Part shown: positions 16,638-25,238 of the stretch, in pieces
How positions within the stretch are numbered: the stretch's first letter is position 1
Layout: the number at the start of each line of letters is the position of its first letter
Origin: Hyphomicrobiales bacterium
Lineage (GTDB): Bacteria > Pseudomonadota > Alphaproteobacteria > Rhizobiales > Beijerinckiaceae
DNA: 64,000 nucleotides
NCBI GenBank assembly: GCA_016716745.1
Contig: JADJVD010000001.1
Location: 434,001-498,000 of the forward strand
Direction of reading: 5' to 3'
Made by a program: the position numbers and the translations under genes
The notes under the pieces: generated by a model
The model's input: only the letters and a program-made list of their open reading frames with translations
What the model was told of the DNA's origin: nothing
The model's database searches: none

Positions 16638-17390
16638 ATGAAACGCATCGCGGCCGCGGCTCTCGCAGCCATCGCCCTCGCGTCGTTCGGTCCCGTCCTG
16701 GCGGCCGGCCCCGAGAAGAACTTCGACCCGTCCATCATCGAGCAGAACAAGCAGAAGAAGGAATGGATGTCGCAGGGCGGCGAGCGCGAGGAGGCGCTGA
16801 CGCTGAAGCCGAACTACGATAACGGCCGCGAGGTCTACGAGGTCTGCTCGGCCTGCCACATGCCGGAGGGCTGGGGCCTGCCGGACGGAACCTTCCCGCA
16901 GGTCGCCGGCCAGCACCGCGAGGTGATCATCAAGCAGCTCGCCGACATTCGCGACGGACATCGCGACAACCCGACGATGTATCCCTTCGCGCTGCCCTCC
17001 GAAATCGGCGGCACACAGTCGATCTCCGACGTCTCGGAATACATCTCGAAGATGAAGATGTCGCCCAAGAACGGGGTGGGCCCCGGCACGGATCTCGATC
17101 TCGGCAAGAAGCTCTACGCCGACAATTGCGTGCGCTGCCACGGCGAGACGGGCGCCGGCGACGCCGCGAAATATTACCCGCGCATCCAGGGACAGCACTA
17201 CGAGTATCTGCTGCGCCAGTATCGCTGGATCAAGGAGGGCAAGCGCCGCAACTCCAACCCGGAGATGGTCGAGCAGATCAAGAACTTCACCGACAAGGAC
17301 ACGGTCGCCGTGCTCGATTTCGTGTCGCGGCTGAAGCCTTCGGCGGACATCATCGCGCCCGAGGGCTACAAGAATCCGGACTACAAGTAA
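16638..17390 (+). CDS. Second diheme cytochrome c of the nos cluster
   Basis: 250 residues. The signal peptide runs to about residue 23 (VLAAG). Heme sites are CSACH (70-74) and CVRCH (164-168). The first heme domain contains PEGWGLPDGTFPQVAGQH, the second GETGAGDAAKYYPRIQGQH, a repeated design typical of periplasmic c4/NosC-type carriers. Start ATG 16638 is 32 bp after the previous cytochrome gene. The last residues (PEGYKNPDYK) are charged and soluble, so the protein is not C-terminally anchored. Probably an electron carrier to NosZ. Confidence 0.9.
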   Translation: MKRIAAAALAAIALASFGPVLAAGPEKNFDPSIIEQNKQKKEWMSQGGEREEALTLKPNYDNGREVYEVCSACHMPEGWGLPDGTFPQVAGQHREVIIKQLADIRDGHRDNPTMYPFALPSEIGGTQSISDVSEYISKMKMSPKNGVGPGTDLDLGKKLYADNCVRCHGETGAGDAAKYYPRIQGQHYEYLLRQYRWIKEGKRRNSNPEMVEQIKNFTDKDTVAVLDFVSRLKPSADIIAPEGYKNPDYK

Positions 17391-17465
17391 GACGGCCCCG
17401 CATTCGCAAGACGGCGTCGGCGGCACCTCTGGACCGCCGATGCGCGCCCATCGGACATCCGCTTC

Positions 17466-18656
17466 ATGACGTCTGCCGAAACCTCCGCCTCTCCCCGCGC
17501 CGCCCCGCGCGAGCCGACAGCCGCGCTCTCGCGGCTGCTGGCGCTCGTCGGCGTGGTATTCGTGATCGCCTCCTTCTTTCTGCCGGTCTGGTGGGTCGCG
17601 CTGAAGGCGCCTAACTATCCCGAGCACACCTTTCCCGACGGCGTCCGGATCGAGTTCCACGTCGACGGCGTGCGCAACGGTTGCAAGCTGCGCGTTTCGA
17701 AGGAAGTGCTCGAGAAGGAGGCGCTCGACTGCGTCCACGAGATGGACACGATCAACCATTTCGTCGGCATGTTCCCGATCGCCTCCGGCGGGCCGGTGGA
17801 AAAGGTGTTCTCGCCGTTCCTGTTCGCCTTCCTCGCTCTGCTCGCCATCGGCTTCGTGACGCCGGGCCGCCGGCTGCGGCTGGCGGCGATGGGCGTCGGC
17901 TTCGCCGCCGTCGCGGGCTGGATGACCTACGCCATGTTCCTGCCCGGCGGCGCGTCGGCTCTCGGCCGTGGTTATGTCGCCGCGCTGGTCGACTCGCTCG
18001 GCCGCAGCGAGAACGAGACGGGCGCCGACGCCAACGAGAGCCCGATCGTCAAGCAACTGCGCGAGTCGCTCGCCCGCAGCGGCATCCAGGTGGGCGACGA
18101 GCCTGTCGCGCGCGCCTCGGCGACCGCCGCCAAGAGCGAGTTGATCGACACGCTGAAGAAGACCTACGAGCGCGACGCGAAGGCCGCGGCCTGGACCGGC
18201 TCCGGCCTGCAACTGATGACCTGGCACTACGCCAAAAGCCTCGGACGCTGGTTCAACGAACCCGAGCGCAACGGCCGTCTCGTCAGCATCATGACGAATG
18301 TCGCCTACGCGCTTTACGCCGGGCTGTTGATCGCGATGGCGCTGTTCCTGTGGATGGCGCGCGACGCGCGCAGGCCGTGGTTCTGGGCGCTCATCCTCAC
18401 GCCGATGCTGCTGCCGTTCGGCTTCGTCGTCGAGTATGGCGGCTGGCTGTGGTGGTACGGCCACAGCCTCAACGCGATGGGCGCGTTCACGCTGAAGCCG
18501 TTCATGCCGACCGTGTTCGGCGACGGCAAGGTCGCGCAGTTCTCCACCCATTCCTATCCGGCTCTGGGCTTCGCCATGATGTGCGCCTCCTTCGTCGCCT
18601 TCGCCGCGGCGGCGCTGGCGCGGCGGCGGGCCCTGCTGATCGACGAGGAGAGCTGA
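17466..18656 (+). CDS. nosB: NosB-like integral membrane protein
   Basis: 396 residues. Hydrophobic segments lie near residues 22-46, 118-136, 142-165, 278-300, 306-330 and 365-388, with a large periplasmic loop (about 50-110) holding two cysteines (NGCKLRVSKE, ALDCVHEMD). The C-terminal half has a striking Trp/His stretch, LWWYGHSLNAMGAF and STHSYPALGFAMM. Position between the cytochromes and nosD matches the NosB membrane protein that marks clade II nos clusters and is required for N2O respiration in Wolinella. The assignment rests mainly on position and topology, so treat the symbol as provisional. Its molecular role, perhaps quinol interaction, is not established. Confidence 0.7.
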   Translation: MTSAETSASPRAAPREPTAALSRLLALVGVVFVIASFFLPVWWVALKAPNYPEHTFPDGVRIEFHVDGVRNGCKLRVSKEVLEKEALDCVHEMDTINHFVGMFPIASGGPVEKVFSPFLFAFLALLAIGFVTPGRRLRLAAMGVGFAAVAGWMTYAMFLPGGASALGRGYVAALVDSLGRSENETGADANESPIVKQLRESLARSGIQVGDEPVARASATAAKSELIDTLKKTYERDAKAAAWTGSGLQLMTWHYAKSLGRWFNEPERNGRLVSIMTNVAYALYAGLLIAMALFLWMARDARRPWFWALILTPMLLPFGFVVEYGGWLWWYGHSLNAMGAFTLKPFMPTVFGDGKVAQFSTHSYPALGFAMMCASFVAFAAAALARRRALLIDEES

Positions 18657-18660
18657 CGGG

Positions 18661-20004
18661 ATGGGCGTCCGAGGCTTTTGGCCGGCGCTCTGCGCGGCAG
18701 CCGCGATCGTCGCGGCCGCGGCCGCGCGCGGCGAGGCCCCGCCCGCCCATGACGGCGCGCCCGCCGGCGCGACGACGCATCGGCTCGAGCGGCGCCTGCC
18801 GGCAGGCGCGGTCCCGCTGCAACCGCTGATCGACGGCACGCCCGAGGGCGGCGCGCTCGAACTTCCGCCCGGCGTCTACGCCGCGCCGGCGACAATCGCG
18901 CGGCCGATGACGTTGCGGGGCGGACCCGGCGTGATCGTCGACGGCGGCGGCGTTGGCTCCGTGCTGACGCTGAAGGCGGGCCAGTCGACCGTCTCGGGCG
19001 TCGCCTTCCGCAACAGCGGCGACCGTCACGAGAACACCGACGCCTGCATCCAGGTGCGCGGCCAGTTCAACATCATCAAGGACAACACGTTCGAGAACTG
19101 CCTGTTCGGCGTCGATCTGCAACAGGCGCACAACGCCATTATCCGTCGCAACAGGATCGCCTCGCAGGATGTCGAGCAGGGCGTGCGCGGCGACGCCGTG
19201 CGCATCTGGTACTCGAACGACGTGCGCGTGGAGGACAACGAGATCGTCGCCTCGCGCGACTGCGTCATCTGGTATTCGCACGGCGTGAAAATGACGCGCA
19301 ACAGCTTCTCCGGCGGCCGCTACGGCGTGCATCTGATGTATGCGCACGGCAACGCCGTCACCGGGAACCGTTTCGCGGCCAACACCGTCGGCGTGTTCCT
19401 GATGTACTCGAACGACAATATCGTCGCCGACAACGTCATCCGCTACAGCCAGGGGCCGTCCGGCATCGGCGTCGGCTTCAAGGAGTCGAGCGGGGCGAAG
19501 ATCCTGCGCAACGACATCTTCGCCAACGCGCAGGGTCTGTTCATGGACGCCTCGCCCTACGATCCCGATTCGACCAACCTCTTCGAGGGCAACCGCATCG
19601 CCTATAACGGCGTCGCGCTGGTGATGCATTCGGACTGGGAGGGCAACGTCTTCCGCTCGAACGACTTCATCGGCAATCACGCGACGGTGCGCGTCGACGG
19701 CAAGGGCGGCGCGGCGCGCAATCTTTGGGACAGCAACCATTTCGACGACTATCAGGGCTTCGACCGCAATGCCGACGGCGTCGGCGACACGCCGCACGAG
19801 GTGTGGCGCTGGGCCGACGGCCTGTGGGCCGACGTCAAGGATGCGCAGTTCTTCCGCGCCTCGCCATCGGTCGAGCTGCTCGACATCGTCGAGCGCATGG
19901 CCTCGCTTGTCGACCCGCAACTGATGTTGCGCGACGCGCGTCCGCGCACGACGCCGGGCGCGCGCGACGCCGGCGAGGTTCGCAGGCAGGCGAGGGCGCC
20001 ATGA
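18661..20004 (+). CDS. nosD: NosD, periplasmic copper-site maturation protein
   Basis: 447 residues: signal peptide (about 1-24) and a right-handed parallel beta-helix built from short repeats such as NIIKDNTFENCLFGVDL, NDVRVEDNEIV and NIVADNVIRYS. NosD works with the NosFY ABC transporter to deliver the sulfur and copper needed to build the CuZ centre of NosZ. Length and the repeats agree with known NosD. It begins 4 bp after the NosB-like gene and ends in an ATGA overlap with the ferredoxin gene, so it is tightly coupled within the cluster. Confidence 0.95.
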   Translation: MGVRGFWPALCAAAAIVAAAAARGEAPPAHDGAPAGATTHRLERRLPAGAVPLQPLIDGTPEGGALELPPGVYAAPATIARPMTLRGGPGVIVDGGGVGSVLTLKAGQSTVSGVAFRNSGDRHENTDACIQVRGQFNIIKDNTFENCLFGVDLQQAHNAIIRRNRIASQDVEQGVRGDAVRIWYSNDVRVEDNEIVASRDCVIWYSHGVKMTRNSFSGGRYGVHLMYAHGNAVTGNRFAANTVGVFLMYSNDNIVADNVIRYSQGPSGIGVGFKESSGAKILRNDIFANAQGLFMDASPYDPDSTNLFEGNRIAYNGVALVMHSDWEGNVFRSNDFIGNHATVRVDGKGGAARNLWDSNHFDDYQGFDRNADGVGDTPHEVWRWADGLWADVKDAQFFRASPSVELLDIVERMASLVDPQLMLRDARPRTTPGARDAGEVRRQARAP

Positions 20005-20771
20005 GCGACAGCGCTCCGACCCCGCCGGCGCCGCAGACGCTGACGCGCGCGCAACAGGAGCGGCGCACCGCGCTGCGCTCGCTCGCGGTCGGGGCGGGCG
20101 TGACCTGCGCCGCGCTCGCCGGCCTGCTGCGCACGAAGCTCGCAACGGGCGCGCCGCGTCTGCGCCCGCCCGGCGCAATCGACGAGGATGCGTTTCTGGC
20201 CGCCTGCATCAAATGCGGCCAGTGCGTGCAGGTGTGCCCCGTGCAAGCGATCGAACTGGCGGATCTGATCGAAGGATTGGGGAGCGGCGCGCCCTACATC
20301 GCGGCGCGGGCGCAGGCCTGCGACTTCTCCTGCGACGCCGTGCAATGCGTGCTCGCCTGTCCGACCGGCGCATTGACCCACAAGATCGACAAGAAGGAGC
20401 AGGTGCGCATCGGCGTCGCCGAACTCGCCGCGCCCGATCGCTGCCTCGCCCGCAAGGGGCAGGGCTTCAAGGGACCGGCGCGCGGCGTCGATCACGCCGG
20501 CAAGCTGCGCTATCCCGAGATCGACCGCTGGAAGCCGAAGCCGGTGGCGGCCCACCCTTACGATCTCGATCTGTGCGACCTGTGCGTGCGGCAATGCCCG
20601 ATCGAGGGCGCGATTTCGCTTCAGCCCGCCGCGGGCTTGACGAACGACAAGGCGAGGACGCCCGTCGTGACGGACAAGTGCGTGGGCTGCGGCGTCTGCG
20701 AGATGATCTGCCCGGCCGAGCCCGCCGCGATCCGCATCGCGCCGCGCGTCACGGGGAGGCATCCGGCATGA
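20001..20771 (+). CDS. nosG: NosG/NapG-like 4x[4Fe-4S] ferredoxin
   Basis: 256 residues. An N-terminal hydrophobic helix with a preceding basic patch (ERRTALRSLAVGAGVTCAALAG) suggests membrane association or export. Four cysteine motifs follow: CIKCGQCVQVCP, CDFSCDAVQCVLACP, CDLCVRQCP and CVGCGVCEMICP. This is the NapG/NosG pattern. With NosH it probably passes electrons from menaquinol or ubiquinol into the periplasmic cytochromes, replacing NosR, which is absent here. Start ATG 20001 overlaps the nosD stop, and the end overlaps the next start as ATGA. Confidence 0.92.
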   Translation: MSDSAPTPPAPQTLTRAQQERRTALRSLAVGAGVTCAALAGLLRTKLATGAPRLRPPGAIDEDAFLAACIKCGQCVQVCPVQAIELADLIEGLGSGAPYIAARAQACDFSCDAVQCVLACPTGALTHKIDKKEQVRIGVAELAAPDRCLARKGQGFKGPARGVDHAGKLRYPEIDRWKPKPVAAHPYDLDLCDLCVRQCPIEGAISLQPAAGLTNDKARTPVVTDKCVGCGVCEMICPAEPAAIRIAPRVTGRHPA

Positions 20772-21823
20772 ACCGCGCGCTGTCCCGCCTCGCCGAGGGC
20801 TATGCGCAGATGTTCGGCAAGGCGCCGAAGAAGCCGGAGCGCGCGGACTTCACCGAACGCGCCTGGGATCTGCTCGCCTACAAGAAGACGCCCGCCCAAC
20901 GCGCCTACCGCAAGGCGGCGATCAAGGCCGAGCGCGAGGAGGAGGTCGTCAACCACACATGGCGCAACCGGCGCTGGGTCTCGATCCTCGTCGTCAATCT
21001 TCTGTTTGTCGCCTCGTACTGGCTCGATCTGCAATTGATCGAAGGCGCGCTCACGGCCTCGCGCGTGTTCGGCTTCCATTTCGCCGATCTGAACTCGGCG
21101 CTGCAGGTGATGCTGGCGTTCAAGACCGTGCTGATCAATCTGGTGATCGGCACGGGCACGGTGGTTGTCATCTACATGCTGTTCGGCGGGCGCAGTTTCT
21201 GCGCGTGGGTGTGCCCCTACCACCTGCTCTCCGAGCTTGGCGAGATGCTGCATCTGCGGCTGGCGGCCAAACGGCTGGTGAAGGATCACCCGCTGCATCG
21301 GGCCACGCGGGCGGTTCTGTTCGCCGTCTTCGCCGCGCTCGCCTTCGTCACCGGCTACACGGTGTTCGAGACGATCTCGCCCGTCGGCATCCTGTCGCGC
21401 GCGATGACCTACGGCGTCGTCGGCGGCCTGGTCTGGGTCGCGCTCCTGCTGCTGATCGAGGTGTTCTATTCGCGGCGCTTCTGGTGCCGCTATGTCTGCC
21501 CGATCGGGCTGCTTTACGGCGTGACCGGCGCGGCCTCGCCCGTGCGCATCAAGTACGACGGCAATTTCTGCCTGCACGAGGGCAAGTGCCGCGAGGTGTG
21601 CCTTGTTCCGCACGTGCTCGACATCACCAAGTTCGGTTACAGCAAGGACGTCGAGGCGCCGATCGGGCCGGACTGCACGCGCTGCGCGATGTGTCTGGAC
21701 GCCTGCCCGACGGGGGCGCTGAGCTTCGACATCAAGGGCCTGTCGCGGCCGCAGACCGACCGCCGCAAGGCGGACGGCGCCGCAACCTGCGCGGACGCGA
21801 CGCAGGGGGAGAGGCGCACATGA
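20768..21823 (+). CDS. nosH: NosH/NapH-like membrane polyferredoxin
   Basis: 351 residues. A basic cytoplasmic N-terminus of about 70 residues is followed by at least four membrane helices (WVSILVVNLLFVASYWL, TVLINLVIGTGTVVVIYMLF, AVLFAVFAALAFVTGYTVF, VVGGLVWVALLLLIEVFY). The two CxxxCP motifs of the NapH/NosR C-terminal family are FCAWVCPYHLL and WCRYVCPIGLL. The tail holds ferredoxin motifs, CLHEGKCREVC and CTRCAMCLDACP. It is expected to be the quinol-oxidising partner of NosG. ATGA overlaps on both sides show it is part of the same transcript. Confidence 0.92.
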   Translation: MNRALSRLAEGYAQMFGKAPKKPERADFTERAWDLLAYKKTPAQRAYRKAAIKAEREEEVVNHTWRNRRWVSILVVNLLFVASYWLDLQLIEGALTASRVFGFHFADLNSALQVMLAFKTVLINLVIGTGTVVVIYMLFGGRSFCAWVCPYHLLSELGEMLHLRLAAKRLVKDHPLHRATRAVLFAVFAALAFVTGYTVFETISPVGILSRAMTYGVVGGLVWVALLLLIEVFYSRRFWCRYVCPIGLLYGVTGAASPVRIKYDGNFCLHEGKCREVCLVPHVLDITKFGYSKDVEAPIGPDCTRCAMCLDACPTGALSFDIKGLSRPQTDRRKADGAATCADATQGERRT

Positions 21824-22704
21824 TCACGCTGCGCGCGGTCGGCAAACGGTTCGGCGCGGCGCGCGTGCTCGATGCGATCGACATCGACATCCCGACAGGT
21901 CAGCGCGTCGCCCTCGTCGGCTCGAACGGCGCAGGCAAGACGACGCTGTTTCGCTGCATGCTCGGCGAATACACGCATGACGGCGAGATCCGCGTCGACG
22001 GGCGCGATCCGCGCCATGACCGCACGCAGGTCTTGCGGCATGTCGGCTTCGTGCCGCAGGTCGCCCCGCCGCTCGCCATGCCGGTCGGCGCGTTGCTGCG
22101 CTTCGTCGCGGAGACGTCGGGCGCCGCGCAGGGCGACATGGCGGCCGTCGCCGCGCGGCTCGGCCTCGACGTGGCGGCGATCCGCAATCGACCGTTCGTG
22201 AAGCTCTCCGGCGGCATGAAGCAGAAGGTGCTGATCGCCGCCGCGCTCGGACGCACGACGCGGCTGCTGATCCTCGACGAGCCGGCCGCCAATCTGGATC
22301 CGGCCGCGCGCGCCGCGCTGTTCGATCTTCTGGCCGAACGAAGCGCGGCCTCGATGATCGTCTCGAGCCATCGGCTCGACGAGATCGCGCCGCTGGTCAA
22401 CCGCGTCGTCGAATTGCAGCAGGGCCGCGTCGTGCTCGACGATACGGTGTCGCAGGCCGGCGGCCTCGGCACGCGATTTTCCTGCCGCATCGTCGTCGCC
22501 CGCGCCGACGAGGCGTTTGGGCGGGCCGCGGCGGAATGGGGCCTGACGCCCGACACGGGGGGAACGCAGTGGAGCGGCGCGGTCGCAGGGCCCGACCGTC
22601 TCGCCTTTCTCGGTTTCGCCGCCCGCCATTCCGGCCTGATATGCAGTCTTCAGATCATGGAGGCGTCGCATGACGCTGCGAATTCTGAACCGTCGCGCGT
22701 TTAG
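21820..22704 (+). CDS. nosF: NosF, ABC transporter ATP-binding protein for NosZ maturation
   Basis: 294 residues, cytoplasmic. Walker A GSNGAGKTT (35-43), signature LSGGMKQKV, Walker B LLILDEPAANLDP and the switch histidine in VSSHRLDE are intact. NosF powers the NosFDY complex that supplies sulfur for CuZ assembly. The start ATG 21820 overlaps the nosH stop, and the 3' end runs 35 bp into nosL. The order F-L-Y here differs from the common D-F-Y-L order. Confidence 0.94.
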   Translation: MITLRAVGKRFGAARVLDAIDIDIPTGQRVALVGSNGAGKTTLFRCMLGEYTHDGEIRVDGRDPRHDRTQVLRHVGFVPQVAPPLAMPVGALLRFVAETSGAAQGDMAAVAARLGLDVAAIRNRPFVKLSGGMKQKVLIAAALGRTTRLLILDEPAANLDPAARAALFDLLAERSAASMIVSSHRLDEIAPLVNRVVELQQGRVVLDDTVSQAGGLGTRFSCRIVVARADEAFGRAAAEWGLTPDTGGTQWSGAVAGPDRLAFLGFAARHSGLICSLQIMEASHDAANSEPSRV

Positions 22705-23140
22705 CCGGCTCGCGCTCGGCGCGAGCCTCGCGGCGCTGGCGGCCGGTTGCTCGCGACCGACGCCGGGACCGAAGGCGATCACGCTCGGGCGCGACGTGTG
22801 CGAGCACTGCAACATGATCATCTCGGAGCTGCGCTACGCCGCGCAGATCTGGGACGCCAGACGCACGCGCGCGCGCCTGTTCGACGATGTGGGCTGCGCG
22901 GTGTCGTTCGCCGCCGTCGCCGGCGAGATCGACGATCCGGGCCTGCTGTTCTGGGTCGCCGACGCGGGCAAGCCAGGGGCGTGGCTCGAGGCCAGAACCG
23001 CCAGCTACAAGGACGGCTTCCAGACGCCGATGGGCCACGGCTACGCCGCCGCGCCGGCCGGGCAGTGGCCGACGAGCTACGCCGACATGCTGGCCGCCGT
23101 GCGCAAGAAGGCGCTGTGCGAGCCGGCCTCGGCGACATAG
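22670..23140 (+). CDS. nosL: NosL, copper-chaperone lipoprotein
   Basis: 156 residues. The signal peptide ends in lipobox LAAGC (Cys27), so the protein is anchored to a membrane facing the periplasm. The copper motif CEHCNMII is present (CxxCxM), followed by the conserved FDDVGCAVSF segment. NosL carries Cu(I) to the NosDFY maturation complex. The gene overlaps the end of nosF by 35 bp in another frame, which fixes it in the same operon and explains the choice of start. Confidence 0.94.
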   Translation: MTLRILNRRAFSRLALGASLAALAAGCSRPTPGPKAITLGRDVCEHCNMIISELRYAAQIWDARRTRARLFDDVGCAVSFAAVAGEIDDPGLLFWVADAGKPGAWLEARTASYKDGFQTPMGHGYAAAPAGQWPTSYADMLAAVRKKALCEPASAT

Positions 23141-23153
23141 GGACGACGATGCG

Positions 23154-24047
23154 ATGCTGGCGATCAATCCCGCCTACGCCGACGAGGCCATGACACGCGA
23201 CGGCGCCGCGGCCCGCGGCTGGCTCTCCTTTCGCGCGACCTTCCGGCTGGAGATCGCGGAGGCGCTGCGCTCGCGCTGGTTCGCCGCCTACGCCGCGACC
23301 TTCTTCGCGCTGACGGGCCTGCTGCTCGTGTTCGGCCTGACCGAATCGCGCGTGCTGGGCTTCACCGGCCTGTCGCGCACGCTCGTCACCTACACCCAGC
23401 TCGCCATGGCGATCGCGCCGGTGTTCGTGCTGATCTCGACCGTGCGCGCGCTGGCCGGCGACCGCGAGGCCGGCGTGTTCGAATATGTGCTGGCGCTGCC
23501 GCTGTCGCTCGCCGGCTGGTATGCGGGCCGGGTGTTCGGGCGTTTCGCGCTGGCGATTGCGCCCGTGGCAGGCGCGCTCGTCGCCGCGCTCGTCTATGGC
23601 GGCATCCGCGGCGTGGCGATCCCGTGGCGCGAATTCCTGTTCGACATGGGCCTTCTGGCCAGCCTGATCTTCGCATTCATCGGCGTCGGCTTCCTCGTCT
23701 CGACGCTGACGCGCAAGGTCGACACGGCGCAGACCTTCGCCTTCCTGATCTGGCTCGCGCTGCTGCTCGGCCTCGATCTCGTTCTGCTCGGCGCGCTCAT
23801 CCGCAATCACGCGCCGCTGGAGACCGTGGTGGCGGCGGCGATGCTCAATCCGCTGCAAGTGTTCCGCGTCGCCTCGATGATGCTGTTCGATCCGCAGCTC
23901 GTGCTGCTCGGACCGACGGCCTACGCGATTTTCGACATCTTCGGCCGCGAGCTGTTCCTCGTCTGGGCCTTCCTCTATCCGATCGCGCTCGGCGCGCTGT
24001 CGGCGGGGCTCGGCTATTGGGCGCTCAGCCGGAGCGATCTGCCGTGA
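23154..24047 (+). CDS. nosY: NosY, ABC transporter permease for NosZ maturation
   Basis: 297 residues from ATG 23154; an alternative in-frame ATG at 23190 would remove 12 residues. Six hydrophobic segments are visible, including FAAYAATFFALTGLLLVFGL, VAGALVAALVYGGI, LLASLIFAFIGVGFLVSTL and LIWLALLLGLDLVLLGAL. The REAGVFEYVLALPLS stretch is typical of ABC-2/NosY permeases. It pairs with NosF in the inner membrane. It ends in a GTGA overlap with the thioredoxin-like gene, so that gene belongs to the same unit. Confidence 0.93.
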   Translation: MLAINPAYADEAMTRDGAAARGWLSFRATFRLEIAEALRSRWFAAYAATFFALTGLLLVFGLTESRVLGFTGLSRTLVTYTQLAMAIAPVFVLISTVRALAGDREAGVFEYVLALPLSLAGWYAGRVFGRFALAIAPVAGALVAALVYGGIRGVAIPWREFLFDMGLLASLIFAFIGVGFLVSTLTRKVDTAQTFAFLIWLALLLGLDLVLLGALIRNHAPLETVVAAAMLNPLQVFRVASMMLFDPQLVLLGPTAYAIFDIFGRELFLVWAFLYPIALGALSAGLGYWALSRSDLP

Positions 24048-24589
24048 GCCGCGCGCGCCGACGCGCCGGGCGGGCGGCCGTCGTTCTCGCCGCCGTGGCG
24101 CTGGCCTTCCTCCCGCCTGCGCCGCGCGCGGGCGCAGCGCAGGCCGGCGAACTCGTGCTGCGCATGCGGGAGGCGCCGGCGATCACGTTCCGCGATCGCG
24201 ACGGCGCCGAGCGACGGCCGGCCGATCTCGGCGGCCGGCTGACGCTCGCGCATTTCTGGGCGACCTGGTGCGGAACCTGCCGCACCGAATTTCCGGCGCT
24301 CGAGGACTTGCAGAGAGAGATGCGCGCGGACGGATTGCGCGTCGCCGCGATCGCGCTCGACCGCATCGGCTGGCCGGCCATCGACCGGTTGACGGGCGAA
24401 CTCGGCGTGCGCGAGACGGCGCTGTTCCACGATCTCAACCGCGAGGCGACGGCGGCGATGGGCGTCGCCGGCCTGCCGACGACCGTGCTCATCGACGCGC
24501 AGGGCCGCGAGGTCGGCCGCATCGTCGGCGAGGGCGCGTGGTCGGACCCGCGACTGCGGGCGCAACTGCGCGCGCTGATGCGGCCCTGA
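24044..24589 (+). CDS. TlpA-like periplasmic thiol-disulfide protein in the nos operon
   Basis: 181 residues from GTG 24044 (overlapping the nosY stop). An N-terminal hydrophobic segment of about residues 10-25 exports or anchors the protein. The thioredoxin fold has the active site ATWCGTCRTEFP (Cys76, Cys79) and the cis-Pro loop VAGLPTTVLID. In other bacteria TlpA reduces the cysteines of CuA sites and of SCO/PCu(A)C copper chaperones. Here it ends the nos operon and faces a SCO gene. A role in CuA assembly of NosZ is therefore the natural inference. Confidence 0.9.
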   Translation: MSRARRRAGRAAVVLAAVALAFLPPAPRAGAAQAGELVLRMREAPAITFRDRDGAERRPADLGGRLTLAHFWATWCGTCRTEFPALEDLQREMRADGLRVAAIALDRIGWPAIDRLTGELGVRETALFHDLNREATAAMGVAGLPTTVLIDAQGREVGRIVGEGAWSDPRLRAQLRALMRP

Positions 24590-24593
24590 ACGC

Positions 24594-25142
24594 TCAGCGC
24601 GACAGCATCGCGGCGCGGATGCGATCGGCCGTCGCCGCGCCGGACTGGTCATGCGCGAGGCGCCGCAGGATGCGCCCGTCCGGATCGACGAGGAAGATCG
24701 CGGCGGTGTGGTCCATCGCGTAGTCGGTCCCGTCGCGCGAAGGAACTCTGGCGTATTTGACGCGCCAGGCCGCGGCCATCCGCGTCAGCTCCTCGGGGGA
24801 CGGCGCGATTCCGACGATGCGCGGATGGAACATCGAGACATAGTCCTTCAGGACCGCCGGCGTGTCGCGCGCGGGATCGACGGTCACGAAGACCGGCGTG
24901 AAGCGCTCGCCGAGCGGCCCCAGCGCGTCCATCGTCTCGGTGAGCGTTTGCAGGCCGAGCGGGCAGACGTCGGGGCAGCGCGTATAGCCGAACATCACCA
25001 GCCGCCAGCCGCCAGGCTCCTGCGCCGTCACGGCGCGGCCGAGATGATCGGTCCCTTCGAGCCGGATCTGCGCCGGCGCGCCGAGGGTCTGAAGACCGAG
25101 GAAGGCGACGACGAATGCAAGCAGAACGACCAGACGCGACAT
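24594..25142 (-). CDS. SCO1/SenC-type copper chaperone
   Basis: 182 residues, convergent with the nos operon and only 4 bp from its end. An N-terminal anchor (LVVLLAFVVAFLGLQ) precedes a thioredoxin-like domain with the copper ligands CPDVC (Cys56, Cys60) and His145 in MDHTA. SCO proteins load the CuA centre of cytochrome oxidases and, in some bacteria, of NosZ. ATG 25142 is chosen over the in-frame GTG at 25154 because a GGAG ribosome site lies 7 bases before it. Neighbouring TlpA and CuA-containing NosZ support a CuA role. Confidence 0.93.
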   Translation of the reverse strand: MSRLVVLLAFVVAFLGLQTLGAPAQIRLEGTDHLGRAVTAQEPGGWRLVMFGYTRCPDVCPLGLQTLTETMDALGPLGERFTPVFVTVDPARDTPAVLKDYVSMFHPRIVGIAPSPEELTRMAAAWRVKYARVPSRDGTDYAMDHTAAIFLVDPDGRILRRLAHDQSGAATADRIRAAMLSR

Positions 25143-25238
25143 TGCGATCTCCACGGCGCTGATCGCGCCACCCTAGGCGCGCGCGACGCGACGTCCTTGA
25201 CGATCGGCAAGAGTGGACGCGCGGCGACGCGTCTCGCC

